From contig JAQGDQ010000353.1 of assembly GCA_030141605.1 (NCBI GenBank), positions 182,792-246,791 on the forward strand: a stretch of 64,000 bases of DNA, read 5' to 3'. The DNA comes from Tubiluchus corallicola (Eukaryota; Priapulida; Priapulimorpha; Priapulimorphida; Tubiluchidae). A program made the translations under genes and the position numbers. Numbering within the stretch: the stretch's first letter is position 1; every line of letters starts with the position of its first letter. Below are positions 11,682 to 49,400 of the stretch, piece after piece. The notes below the pieces were generated by a model. That model did no database searches. It had not been told where the DNA came from and saw nothing but the letters and a program-made list of their open reading frames with translations.

Positions 11682-12192
11682 TATAGGTTTTACACGTCAA
11701 ATGTAGACACAGGAAAGTTCAAATGTGACTTAGGCAAGTCAAATGTAGACATAGGAATTTCGAATGTGTTTTGGTAACTCAAATGTGACTTAGGTAAGTC
11801 AAATGTAGATGCATTACTTTGAATAAATCGGTAATTAAGTTACTTAAGTGCAAATTAGAAAAAGATAAACCAAAGATAGTGCATCTATTAGTAGGCTTAT
11901 AACGTTGTTATGTTGTTATTTTAACTTAAGAGCAATTATTAAATTGAAATTAAAGAAGATTAAATTTAACATCCTTAAACTTTAACACCTATCCACATTT
12001 GAGATACCAATGTCACATTTGACTTGACATGTGTCTACATTTGACTTACCAAAAACGCTCAAAATTTCTTGAAAACCATTGTTAACACATTTGAATTACC
12101 TAAGTCTACATTTGAGTTACCAAGACACATTTGAATTACCTAAATCTACATTTGAGTTAACGCAGGTCTACATTTGACATGTAAAACCTATA
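11682..12192. mobile_element. MITE with internal TCAAATGT subrepeats, copy 1
   Basis: The ends are inverted: TATAGGTTTTACACGTCAAA on the left and CATGTAAAACCTATA on the right. Each terminal 130 bases is built of alternating short units such as TCAAATGTAGACA and TCAAATGTGACTTAGG, about six per side in mirror orientation. The centre is unique AT-rich sequence. A second, inverted copy lies at 51050-51556. No transposase is encoded. The element lies just downstream of the Elongin C gene. Confidence 0.8.
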
Positions 12193-12303
12193 ATAGCGTA
12201 ACCAGAAAAATAATCACATAGCTTCATAAAAGGGAGCACTGACAATCCTGTAGTCCTGTAGTCAAATTATTTAGTTTTTGAGTCCGATTATTAGAACAGA
12301 GAA

Positions 12304-12309
12304 TTTATT
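12304..12309 (-). terminator. Candidate polyadenylation signal for Elongin C
   Basis: AATAAA on the minus strand, about 56 bases after the Elongin C stop codon. It is the first exact match and the spacing is plausible for a short 3' UTR. Confidence 0.45.
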
Positions 12310-12364
12310 GCTATCCAACAAGGATAGCATTTTTACTTAAGTTAGAATAAGGATCTAGAAATTT

Positions 12365-36060
<23,696 letters not shown>

Positions 36061-37478
36061 CTCAGTTAATTGCGGTAGGGTCAATTGTTGTGACCATATC
36101 TGAGTTTTTAGTAAGCTAAATTAACAGATGTTAGTATCCATCAGCAAAGTCTGAAAAAACTATTATTATTAGATTGACAGAAAATTTTTGATAATATTAA
36201 GCATGGCAGTCAAACTTACGGCCTTCTGATTTTCAGTTACTCAGCCAGTGAAAATTTTACAAACGAGTCACGGTAGCTTCCTCCTACTGAAGCTGCTGAA
36301 CTTGTCCATGCAGTTTGATAATTGAGACAGTTTAGATAAATCTAAATCTCAGTAATTTTTAACCACGAAGTTCTAAAGTCTCACAAGCTATCTTAAATTT
36401 AAAAAATTCTCTAGCCATGTGTAGCCTGTCTCACAGCTTATTTAGAGGATTATTGTAATTTATGGATCTTATTTTCAGGATTACTGTTTTTCATCCCCGT
36501 GATTTTTTTCTCAATGAAGTATTCAAGATTACATGTTTATAGCATTAACAGTCTCTCGATGCTGTCAGCACTAGGGAATAAATTATTATTGATTCGCCCA
36601 TGGCGAATAACGAGACAGTTTTATATGAACGAAGTAAAAGATGACTTAAATTATTTTAATGAGAACTATAATAATTATAAGTCTTTGAATGATATGCGTA
36701 CTGTGTGAACATAATAGTACAACGACATTCAGAGGTCCTATTAATTGTTATTGAATGGAGAATTTTTTTAAATAAAAAATTATATTTCTTTATAAAATTA
36801 TGGTTACATTTGCTTGGAGTTTACCTATTGGTAACATTCATCTACAGTAATCTACAACGTAACAAATAACACACAATACTAGTGATAGCTACAGAAGGAA
36901 ACCAGCAGAGTAAATTTATAAAGCATTAAGAAGACTGTCAACATTAAAAAAGAACGCATCATATTACCTGAAAAAATGCAAAATATCTACAGAGCAGAGA
37001 GTTCACGTGAAAAGTTAATGTTGCTGTAGAACTTGTTAAAATCGCATGATGATAAATCAGTTAAGCTTGCAAAAATACCAGAAAAAAAGAAACAGATATC
37101 CTAATGGTTACTCCCTTTTACTCAGAGATGAAAAAAATCATTACTAAGAAGCCATCAACTGGAAACGCTTATAGAAGAATATTTGCTACAAGGAACTAAA
37201 CAACAACGAAAAGGAAAGTTAAAAAGAGACTATAGGTGATTGTAATTCAGCGAAAGATCTGGCAGGTGGGCATTCTAATAACTGTAAAATAAACCTACCC
37301 TAAACAGGTTACTGAAATCAGTAAGCTTAGACTTAGTAACCGTAACTATTTTGTAACAATAACAACAATAACGTATTCGCCATAAACTTACTAAGGCCAA
37401 GCTCTAAATGTCAAATAAACCACAGTCGAATAAAGTCGTTAGACGTTGGGAACAAATCTGGGACTGGGTTTACATCGT
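36061..37478 (+). other. Cadherin 3' UTR and DENND6 upstream region
   Basis: Holds the cadherin 3' UTR (stop at 36060, AATAAA at 36771-36776) and then about 700 bases that must contain the DENND6 promoter and 5' UTR. No coding frame of note and no clear TATA box. Confidence 0.6.
36771..36776 (+). terminator. Candidate polyadenylation signal for the cadherin
   Basis: AATAAA followed by AT-rich sequence, 711 bases after the cadherin stop codon and 700 bases before the DENND6 start codon. It is the best-placed hexamer. Confidence 0.5.
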
Positions 37479-40400
37479 ATGGTTGTAAATATGGCAATTA
37501 CTTCCCCTGTAAATAAATTTTACTTTTCAAAGGAAGAGGAAGAAGAAATTATTCGATCACCAACATTACTGCCATGGGATAGGTTTTCAAACTGGATACA
37601 TTGCGTTTGTGTGATAACGTTTGATTTGGAACTTGGACAAGCAATGGAGGTGAAATGTTATTTGTATTATGCTTATTATTAATTGGTTATTACTCTGTCT
37701 ATTACTATTACTTAGTATTACTATTAATATTACTTAAGTTATGCTAGTAATAGTATTACTACCAGTATTAAGCATGTGGCCGACATCTTCGTCCTGTTCG
37801 ACTTATAAGAGCAATGTAAATAAATGGATAAAAATTTTAATGGACTTTCTCTGCCTGGTATGTGACCTTAATCAAATGTGAGCTGCATAGTAAATCTGTA
37901 GCCACTTACCAGATTGTAATAATGCTGGCACCATTACCATGGATGGAGGAGAAAAATGGAATTGACACAATGCTAAAGCCTTCATTTTTGCAAAACTCTG
38001 TAACACAAAAATTGGTTCGGTACCAGCAGATACGACGGAGGCCAAGCAGACTATAACTCTTCTGACATCCATCCACGAAACAAAAGAATCATGTGTAAGA
38101 AAAACAATACCTTTGTTGCCAAATTACCTGAAGAAGATTCAAAAACAATAATGAAGTAATGTGGTTTCTGCTTCACACAACCACAGCAAAATTTCACATT
38201 GAAATTTATACCTTCTTTCACAGTCGTGTTTTTGTGCAAGATTTATCAAAAATTCTTTTCTTGGGCACTTTTCTTGCGAGTTTTATTTTGAATGCTTTGT
38301 CCGTCATCCTTCACAACTTCTTGAATGATGGTAATTTGTCTTTCTTTCTGGAATCTGTCTAAAATAATTGTATAAATTGCCTTGCACATCTATTAAACCA
38401 GCTTGGGAAATGAATGCTATAATAGCCGATGACTTGTTTTTAATGTACAGTAAGTCATTGCTTAACGACACTAATTTTTTTACACCTTTTTTCACTTTTT
38501 TCTTTTCAACAATTATTTTTTAACTTTACTTTAAGCACTACATCTTGTTTACCGCAAGCAATTCTAGATTTTTTTATAAAATAATGAGAGGGGGGAAATG
38601 GACGAAAAATAGCTGAAGGAGAGCAACCAGAAGAGAAGTTTCAGAGTTAGAGTTTAGGTTTCACACTTTAGTTACTCATTAGTTTTTTAATTAACAAGTA
38701 GGTAATGTATGACTAAGCAATGAACCATATAAAGTGTTTCATTTATAGGGTTCATTAATTTTTCTCTTGCAGCATAATTGAACATTTCTATATAGCCGCC
38801 CTTCAGTGATTTTTGTCCCCCTGCAATAAAGTGAACGCCTTTAAATAGCCAAGCACTATTGATTTTTGCTTCTGAAATGCAACTTAATGCATTTACGTTA
38901 TTTCTTATCAATGTAAAGCTTTGTTTCGTTTAGCGATGTTTCACTTGACGCGTTTCGTTGGAACGCATTATTGTCATTGAGAGAGAGCTTACCATAGTTA
39001 CATTTGACATTGAGTTTCTGCTAAGCTTGTTTTTATGGCTTTTCATTTACTTGAACTCATTGCTGCTATGCTTAAACTGCTAGACCTATAAATTTAACTT
39101 TTGCAGACAAAAACTAGTGTTTTGCAGTACCGTACTGTGGAATTTCAACTTTATAGGGCACATGTTTCTAATGCTATTGTAGCCTAAACTTCGACGCATT
39201 TTTTCTGCACCATCTTAAAAGTAAATTTTTATTTGAGATCAACATGTGATAACCCTATGACTTTTGCTACTTTATAAATGTTGTCTGCCTAACCCAGCAT
39301 AGCTTGCAAATGTAAAACACAAAAATTTCTTTTAGTTTTCACGTAAATAATATAGTTATTTGTCTAATATTCATGTTTCTTGCAGATGGTGTACCCAGGT
39401 CATATCAAGCTAACAGAAAGAGAGGTAAGTTCGTAAAAATGTGCTTAAATTTTGGTAATTTTTAGTAGATGGTAAATGCCTTTAGCAGCTGTAATCTTGG
39501 CAGAGCATGCCTGTAGTTCTGGGCTTTCTAATAGTAGCTCTAATCTTGGCAGAGCATGCCCATAGTCTTGTGCTCTCTTTTCACTTGTTTTTTTTATTTT
39601 CGTGAGTGTTTGTAGAATTGTAATAGAAATTAAATCTAACTTGGATTTTTATTAATTGCACATGGTAATAATTACATAGTACTTTAATAAATTATATGTA
39701 ATACAGTAGGCACTGTTTATTAGATTCACAGTTAGTAGAATCAGTTGCCTCCTAAATATCTGGTATGTCCTGCTTCTAGTCGAAATCATATAAAAATTGT
39801 CAGCAACTGACTCAAATAACTCTGCATAATTGACTCAGGTACTTAAAATAATAAATTTGTGTGTTATCAAAGAGCTTTTGCTAGTTTTGTGCCACCTTTA
39901 CTTCGCTTTTGTGCCGTCTTTACTTTGCTGTTGTGCGCTATAAGATACGTAGAAGTAATCATGTTAAGTACCCTTTTGTTTGAAAGCAGGTACATTCGTC
40001 ATGCATTATTAATGCTAGTTAGCGGTTTTGCTGTGAATCTGTCTCCGGCTCATTTGCTGCAGTTAACCTCAGTCAGTCAGTTAACTGTTGCTGTTATGTC
40101 AGTAATGTCACTGATGGAGCGACAGTAATCTGTTGGTATTTTTTGCAGTTTTACAAGTGTAAATATTATATGCAGCTAAGAGCATAAATACTTGATTTTG
40201 AAAAATACAGTAGAAAATGATCATAAAGGCTTCATGTTTAAAGCTCTTGCTGCCTTTGCAATGCATAATAAGTTGGTAAGTGATGACTCATACTTCTGTA
40301 CAAGTAATACTACATCAGTCGGCTAATATTTTCAGCCAGTTAGTTGGGTCAAAACTTATGAGATGAGTGTTGAAATTCGCGTGATGTATTTTGATGTATT

Positions 40401-43400
40401 ACGTAGAAAGTCTTTCTTAGTATGTAGTATCTTTAATGTGCCAGAAAATTTTAGTAAGCGATGCTAAATTTACATCGCACATAAGACAGCAATGGTGGAG
40501 ACTATTATAGTAATTTTCATGTTTATCTAAGTTTGTGTGTATTGTTTTTTTTTGTTTTTATGATGTTGTATGTTGTATATATGTAAGTTATAATATGAAC
40601 TTATGTTTGAAATAAAGAAATCAAATAAAAAAATCTTCCATCCCCAAGTGAGGCTATTAAGCATTGCCTACTGTAATTCTAAATATGTAGACACCCATCT
40701 GTGTGAGTAAGTGTTTTACTTGTTATCAAAATCAAAATGCTATTTTTAGATAAATGCAAGATTGACCCTATTCTGTTGCCCACTAATTTATAGTACATGT
40801 ATTTTCTATACTTAATTATATAGCAAATGTCACGATTTTAAAAATTATTAATGTTTACTAAATTAAACTGATAACATTAATGCCCACCAGTGTCTAAAGA
40901 TCATTTTATCTATATGCGCTAAAGAATAGCAGACTAGGTGACTTTATAGCCTTTTCGCTATCCTTTCTCTAGTTCTAAATCTGTCTATTCATTTCAACCA
41001 TTCTTCAAAATTTATTAGTGATTCTGTTGTTAATAATGTTTCATTGTAGTATTATAAAGAGATAAATAAATTAAAATTGAATTGAACAAAATAAATTAAA
41101 ATTGAATTGAACAAGTTATTACAATCTTTTTTGTTGCTCTTTTTGATAATAACAAAAATACTGCTACAATAGCTGTAGCTTGTAGGAAGTTTTGATTTCA
41201 TATTAGCAAATCAGAAAAGTGCTGGGTGCTGCTGTAAAATAACTAGCCAGCAACAGTAAAATTTTGCTTTTGTTTTTTTCTAATTTTCAGCATTAACAAA
41301 TATGATGCATTAGACACCATTAGTTTATTAAACCAAGATTCATTTGCAACATTTCTATAATAGTGAGTACTTTAAGAATGATAATTTACTACTGTTTTTT
41401 TACAGAAAACCAACATATGCTATTTATCTTTTCCGGACTCCAATTCAGGTAAGTGGAGCACAGATGGGAGCATTTAATTTACAGTTTATTTTTAATTTTG
41501 ATTTGTAGTTTTAATCTTTAGTTTTTATTTTTTATTTTTATGGTTCAAATTTTAACAACTTTATTCAGAAGTTAAGTATACATTTATTTATTTCCACTCT
41601 GCATCTAACAATAAAAATACAGATAATTTCACTGCAGTAAATATAAATATAAATGCAATATTATCCAGAAATTACAAAAGCGATTCTTACGCAGCATATA
41701 CATGTACAAATTACATTACAGAATAATTTTGATGCATACAGTTTGAGCCTAAAAGCATAGCTTGACAGGCCAAACTGTACGTGGAAATCTTAAATAAGTG
41801 ATTAATAATTGAAATAATGATAATATATACATAAAAGTGTGGGGGGAGTAGTGAATGAAAGATGAAATGGAGCGAGAACTAAGAAAAACTGTGATCATGA
41901 TTATAAAGTGTTCAGTAACCTGTTGAGCATAGTCACATTTTATTAAGATTACTGTGGAAAAAGAACACAGGTGATTACCATTATCAAACTGTGTTACTCT
42001 CAATACTTTTCATTACCACTAAGTCACAGTGCTGAAATCTGTTTGTACACTTGAAAGTTTCCAATATATGTATGTACTTGCTACTGCTATATGTTTGTAT
42101 GGAACTGGGTCACTTGGCTTCTCTGTGAATTTAGTAGTTTTTCACACTTGGTAGCAAGATTAGAGGACAAGCAATGGGCTTAAACAGTTGTGTGGTGATC
42201 ATAACGTTTTGACTCAGGTGCCATGATATGTGTTGGCTGATGGATTTACTTTAACTTTTGTTTACTACTGTTGATTATGTTTACCATTTTCGAGTATATG
42301 TGGATTGACCATGAGACTATGATTATGAGTAAAATACAGATTGCAATACAGAACTTTTTAAGTGAAAGATTATAAAAAACCAAATTAGTGTAGGATCAGA
42401 AAAGCCATCATGTTTTCTTTTAATAACATTGAAAATCCATAATTTAACTAGTTAAAGCTTATTCATTTCTATCCGTAATACATTTTTCTTTGCTATAGGT
42501 TGCATGGGTGACACACAGTTTTTCTTTCGAATACGTGAATGCCCCGGTAGAGCTAAACGTCTGTGTCAGGCTCATCGCAAGTATAACCAGTCATGTCCTG
42601 TTGCATTACAGGTTAGTGTTAGCATTACTGAGGGACAACAAGGTTTCACTAATTGAATATTCGAGATTGGAATATTTGCTGATAGATGGCGCAGCTTTTA
42701 GGAATTTATTATTAAACTTCATACACCCCTTCTGGGATATCAATGTACTGATAGTACATATACAACAGCTGTGGCAAAACGTGAAACCTTGTACAATAAT
42801 GACCAATACAATATCAAACATCTCAGAAAAAATGTAGTGCTGCCATCTAGTACTAACGAATGAAAGTTATTCGGTAACTTTACAAGCATACTGAGTTAAT
42901 TGTCTTTATTTAAACTGCAACATTATATACTTATCAAACTTAGGTAAGTTTGACAATATTTTGACATTTTTACAAGTGAATAATTCACCCATTTTTATTC
43001 ACTTTTTCCAATGTGAGTTAGACTATTATTGGATGAATTTTTTGATGAGTGCTTTTTGTTATGATTAAGTCAATTCAGAAAAATAAAAGCTCGGTTTTCT
43101 TTAATTTACTGAACACATTTCTTGTATGAGTCTGTACCATAGAAGCATGTAGTTGAAATAACTTTAATTACTTTGTGTTTATTCTGTAGCCAATTTTCAC
43201 TTATTTTAATTCTAAAAATAACTTCCCTACATGCAAGACATTCTGTGTGTTTGCACCCTAAGTATGGCGGCGCTTACAATGAATTTATCAAAATAGATAG
43301 CAATTTAAAGTTAATTTGTTTAAAGGTTGTAATTGGTTTTGTATAATTAATTAATTAAATTGTGCTCGTGTCGTAAAATCGGACAGTCAAAAATTGACGA

Positions 43401-46400
43401 CTTCCTGTATGAGTTACTTTGATTGCTGGTTTGAGGGATATTTCCATGCTAATGCTAATGGAATGGTTAAGTATGTTATAAAGCAAGGGTGTGCAAATTA
43501 TCTGACTAGCCGGGCCATATTAAACTTTCCCGCAATGCCTGTAGGCCACATGCAGTTTGGTCAGTTCGGACCTAATAACGATTTTTTTGCATCCGATTTG
43601 CGCACATCATTACTACTGCACTACTACACTCAAGAAACTATTTTAGAAGTTATTAAAATTTATATTATAAACCATCTATTTCATTAAGTGACAACGGTCT
43701 TGTAAGAGTTAATACCATCCAATCTAGATGAAAAAACTACCCGCACTATCTTTGCAATATTGGCGCGGACTTCAGCTGGATCGCGTGGGCCGCACTTTCA
43801 TTACATTGACAAACCTCTTCGTGGGCCCCACAAGATCTCTCGGCGGGCCGCAGTTTGGACACCCCTGTTGTAAAGTAATTTGCCCAAGTATTGCTATTTT
43901 AGATTTTTTACACATTTGCAGATTGACGGAGGATATTATTTTGGTTATGTGTACTTCAGACAAGTCAAGGATCACACTTTGCGGCGGGGCTACTTTCAAA
44001 AGGTGACATTATAAACTTACGGTTGTTAAGTGTTTTTGCACCAGCATGACAAAAACAATGCAACTTTTTAACAATAATTTTGTGCTACCTTCTTATAAAA
44101 AAATCTCCAACAACATAATTTTGTAGCTTGTATCGTTTAATCTGAAAACAAATATGATAATTTTATATAATTTTGCTCAATTTTACGGCGAAATCTAAAC
44201 CAAATTGATCTAATTAACTTTAACAAACTTTTACGCAAATTATAAAATCTAATCTCTAGTCTTTTTAATAAACAAAGGTTCAAGATTTAAGAAATTTATA
44301 AATCAACTTACATGGTGATCTTCTATAAGTGTAATTATGAAATTATAACAACGAATCAATGAATGACGCTAAACAATCTGTCACTGCAGTGTGTCAATGC
44401 CTGAGTGACTCCAATCTACAGGTAAGTGTACATTTAAAAGACAGGTCACATGACCTGTTTAAAAGGAAACCAGTTTATAACAGAAAAGAGGGTGCAATAC
44501 AAGTCTAAATCAGCACAAATTTTCTCAAGCTTCTGTTTGTCAGTGTGCATTCTGCACCTCAACTTCAATGTGGATTTTCTCAGGTTAGAAATAAGATAGA
44601 ACATTGAACTTGGTATCAATATAATTCTCATGAAATAGAGATTTGGGATATGTGAATAACTAAAAAAGCTTAACTGCCGATTTTTAGACATTTTAGTTAT
44701 TCAAACATGTTGAGACTGTGCACCAAAGTCAGAGTAGATTCCCAATTCAAGTGTCTTCTAATCTGCGTTAAGTTATAATTTGCTTTTGTGCCAATTTTGT
44801 TGACGTGTTTACTAAAGTTAACGTTTTTACTAAACTATGCGCCAAGATCTTTAACTTGTGACACAGCTGAAAATTTACAGCCAACAACTATAATATGGTT
44901 AATCATTAACTAAGTTGACGTTGTGTGTCACGAAAAAATGTTCATTTTGGTGTCATTCAGTTCTAACAGCTTCAGGCTACAAACTCAGTTTACTACATTT
45001 AATGCATTAACTGAGGATCATCAATGAAACCTATCACAAACTCATTTGGTTTATAAATAATTTCAGACAGGGAACTAGCATACATAAAAACAAGAAAAAG
45101 AAGAAAAAATGTATAAGTCAGAACAACATGGTAACAAAATCACAAAGTGTCTCAATGGCACTGAGAGACGAATGTAATTTGTGGCAAAAGCTAGTCATGT
45201 AACTGATTTAGTATAAATAAATTATCTTCTTTTGTACCTATCAGACATATTGGGCAGTGAACATTTCTAATAGCACACAGTGACAATATGCAAGTATGAC
45301 AAGTTGATTCTTGTGCTTAAAGGACAAGAAAAGAGGTACCTGAAGTAAGTTTCAGAAAAATCGCCCTAAAAAATTGTATTACTTTATAGCAATTTTATGC
45401 ATATATCTTACTCGCACTGAAAGGAATTTTAGTTTATTTTCATTTTAAATCTCCCGCAATACTGTTCCGAAGTCGCCATTACATGACGTCAAGTACCAAA
45501 CGTAAATCAAGGGAAGAAAAGGCAATGTTAAATTATATCTCAAAAGACTTTCCATGCAAATCTGTATTACGTAGATTTTTGCTTACCTGCTAGAAAGACT
45601 TATGTAACTAGAAAAGAAAATTATTAATTATTTAAAATGTTTTCACCAATTGGTAAAATGTCACTGACTCACCCTCCAGGGTGCACCACTCACTAACCAA
45701 AAAACGTATTTTTAATCTTATTGACAAGATACAGTTATTTTAAATTTTATTTAGTTAGTGACTTGTGTGCTACGAATGCTCTGATTATGTTTTCAAACTT
45801 TACAAAATGTTATCTAAACTTGTCTCAAATGACCTGTCGTGAAAATGGCTGCGTCTAACGGTCATTGCGGGAGTTTAAATTTACATGTTTTATACAGCGT
45901 GACTGCCGATTGAAGTCCTGCATGCAAAAAGGCAGTAAGTAAGTGATATAAAATTTCAAAACGAATTTTTCAAGCTTTATGTTTATGGGGGGTCTTCTTG
46001 TGCTTTAATTATGTAAGATATTTTGATGACTTAAATAATTAAGAACTCAAAAATTTTATACCATGACTACAATTTTTTATATGCATACCAGCTGTGTCAC
46101 AAATTTTAGATATATTTCTAAACAGGTGATGTTTTATATAGCACAACACAGATTTTTGGTCTTTTCTGTTTGTTACAACAGTTCTTTCTACTTTCTGTTA
46201 TTTCTTTTCATCTTTAATTTATTTTTATGCAACAGCCGTGAAAACAAATTATTTTTTGGCAGAGCGTTGTAGTACTTAGCAAGCTCCCTTTCCATAGTGT
46301 GTTTACTCACCTGGTTGGTGTCATTGCGCCTGAATATTTTGAAAAAGCCGAGCCAAGCATAGAAGCGGCTTGTCACGACATAGACCAATGGCCAGAACCG

Positions 46401-49400
46401 ATTCCCGGAACAACGTTGAATCTGCCGTTGATGGGTGCAGTGCTACAGGTATTTGTTTCGATTACTATGACAAATGCTTTTGCCTTCAGTGTTCAGTTAT
46501 GCTGTTTGTGTGTTGTTTTAAGGCCTGTGCAATCCCAAAGATGCTGAAGTTTTTTAGTGTATTATTGTGATTACACACACAACCTAGCCACTGGGGGGGC
46601 AAGCCAGCCCAACTCAGTGCCGGTCCCAAGCCCGGATAAATAGGGAGGGTTAGGGTCAGGAAGGGCATCCGCCTGTAAAAACTGCGCCAAAACCTTCTAT
46701 GAATGAGTTTCCACAAAGAAGTGGTCAGACCCGCTCTAATCTATGGGCTGGAAGCAGCTTCTCTAAAGAAGACCGAAGAGAAGAAAATGGGTGTGGTGGA
46801 GATGAGGATGTTGAGATGGATGGTGGGAATAACAAGAAGAGATAAAATTAGAAATAATAATATCAGAGGAACAGTAAAAGTAGTGGAAGCCTCGCAAGAT
46901 TGCGATGGTATGGACACCTGAAAAGAAGAGTCGGTGAAGATCATGTGGGACGGGAGGTCATGGAAATGGAAGTGCTGGGAAATAGAAGAAGAGGACGACC
47001 CAAGCGGATCTGGATTGAATGTATTAATGGAGACCTTAGAGAGAAGAACATAAATGAAGAGATGGTCAACAACAGGAATGCGTGGAGAAGACTCATTCAC
47101 AACTGCGACCCCGCATGGGGAAAAGCTGGGAAGAAGAAGATTGTGATTACACAAACAATTCATAGAACTTGCCATTTTCTAGCGAATTTCGGGTGTTTGC
47201 ATTGCGGTAAAGGTCTGCATGTTTCGTGTCTTAGGTGAGAGCGAGCGAGAATGATGTAGTTTGTGCAGAAAGCGTTCTTGATTACCGGTGTTTGTTTACC
47301 GATCTTTGGTGACCTCGTGACTGCAGTCATAACGTTGTTCACAACGAAAAATAGCGGTTGTTCCAATTTAATACTACTAACAACGAAATGATAAAAAATC
47401 AAGAGAAACAAGTTTTACAATAAATTTATAATAAAATCAATTGAATATTTGTAATGAGAATAGGAATTTTAAGTTGTAAAGGCTTATATAATAGTGAGGG
47501 TTTAGTTTGACTTTTTTAAATGGTGCCATGTTGATGTTAAGTTGTTTTACTTTCTTTAGGTTCGTGTGCCTTTGCAAGTAGATAAACCTAGTCTGACGCA
47601 GGCCGTTACCGTGACGACGCAAACTGCTTTTCCTACACCAATGATACTGCCTAATGTAAATGATGCTGAAATATTCGGGTTAGTTATTATCTGTCGACAT
47701 TATCCTTGCTCTGCCTGATCTGTAAAGTGTAACAACGAGTTGACATAATAATGTATTAGTACAGGGTGTTTCAAAAGTCACTATACACTTTGATTTCTAA
47801 TTTTCTTTTTAATTTTTCTCCAATCTCAACAAGTTATTACGTGAATCAAAAGGGCCTTTGGCAGTTCTTTTTATTTATTGTTTGATTGGAAATCCGTTGC
47901 CATGGCGATGACAATAATGTTAGAAATGAGGAGCAAAATCAACCTGGCATGAGGTTCTTCATTCACCAACAAAAGTTCACTGGACCATATGAGCCACACT
48001 GTTTTCTCACATTTAACAGTGCAGTTTTCTTACAAGGTCTCTTCCTTTCTCACCACTCATTGGCCGTAAGAGATTTTCTCAATGCCAAATGCCCAACATG
48101 TCGAAATTTTAAATTAATTGGCTTTGTAAGTAATGACGATGAAATAAGATCACTGCCTTCATAACCCTTATGCTTTCCACTGCCTAATCTCTCCTAATGT
48201 TTAATTTTTAACGATCATTGTTTTGTTTGTGTTGAGAAATAAATCAATCAATTACAGTTTATGTTTTGAAATTCACTAATGAGAAATCATTTTTTTGGCT
48301 AGGTGTTTTTCGCCCATATTGCCGCATATGCAGCTCATTTGGGAACTAGTCCTGACTGGAGAGCCAATAGTCGTAATGGCAAATGCGCCCAGTGTATGTT
48401 CAGATACAGTGCAAGCCTTAATTAGGTAAGAAGCATGTGAACTGTGAATATGAAGTCTAGTGCTTTTATGAATTGAACGTATACATTTTATTATTATTAT
48501 AAATAAATAATAATAAAATTTATATTTTACTAATAAACATTATTATTTTGTTTTATTATTTATTTATTTAATATTTATTTTGAAATAAATATTACAAATA
48601 AACACTATTATTTTGTGTGATGGGGTAAACTAATTTTCCAGCTTTAAATAGATATATTATTTGCTTTAAAAAATCTTTTTTAAATTGTTTTCACTAAGCA
48701 ACAATTCTTCACTTTGGGGGGGGGGAGTATGTTTCCCGAATAGCATTGACCAGCGAGTCAATGTATTTCACTTGCGAATAGCATTGCTCAGAGAGTCATG
48801 TGACGTATTTTGAAGGTTTGTTTCGCTGTGTCAGAGCAAATTACAATTGCAGTGGAGATCATTACAACTATAAGTACACAGCTACATGCTGACTTTATCT
48901 GTCAAATATCTAATCGACCAGCTGTGCTATGAAGCACAACTTGGTATGCAGACAAGATTTAAATGTTGTGCTGTTGTATCGTTACAGCACTGCTTGAAAA
49001 GTAATTATGTTACAATTTGCAGCTATTCATTTTCAAAACAAGTATCGCCGCCTACCAGAGAATGTTACGTGACACAAGTTTTCACTCATTGTAGATTTAT
49101 AATGCATTTTAGTTATTCGTGTTTCATTCATTGTAGATTTATAATGCATTTTAGTTATTCGTGTTTCATTCATTGTAGATTTATAATGCATTTTAGGTAT
49201 TCGTGTTTCATTCACTGTAGATTTATAATGCATTTTGGTTATTCGTGTTTCATTCACTGTAGATTTCTAATGCATTTTAGTTATTCGTGTTTCATTCATT
49301 GTAGATTTATAATGCATTTTAGTTATTCGCGTTTCATTCACTGTAGATTTATAATGCATTTTGGTTATTCGTGTTTCACTCATTGTAGATTTATAATGCA

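Noticed and set aside
37446-37478. An earlier DENND6 start at 37446
   Set aside because: The codon there is TTG. The first in-frame ATG is 37479, with a second at 37491, and the conserved sequence begins only later.
46741-47175. 144-residue minus-strand frame
   Set aside because: It is the antisense shadow of the LINE-derived C-terminal frame at 46703-47122.
47886-48164. 92-residue plus-strand frame after ACAGGGTGTTTCAAAAGT
   Set aside because: The motif resembles a mariner-type terminus but no matching right end was found and the frame, inside a DENND6 intron, shows no transposase residues.
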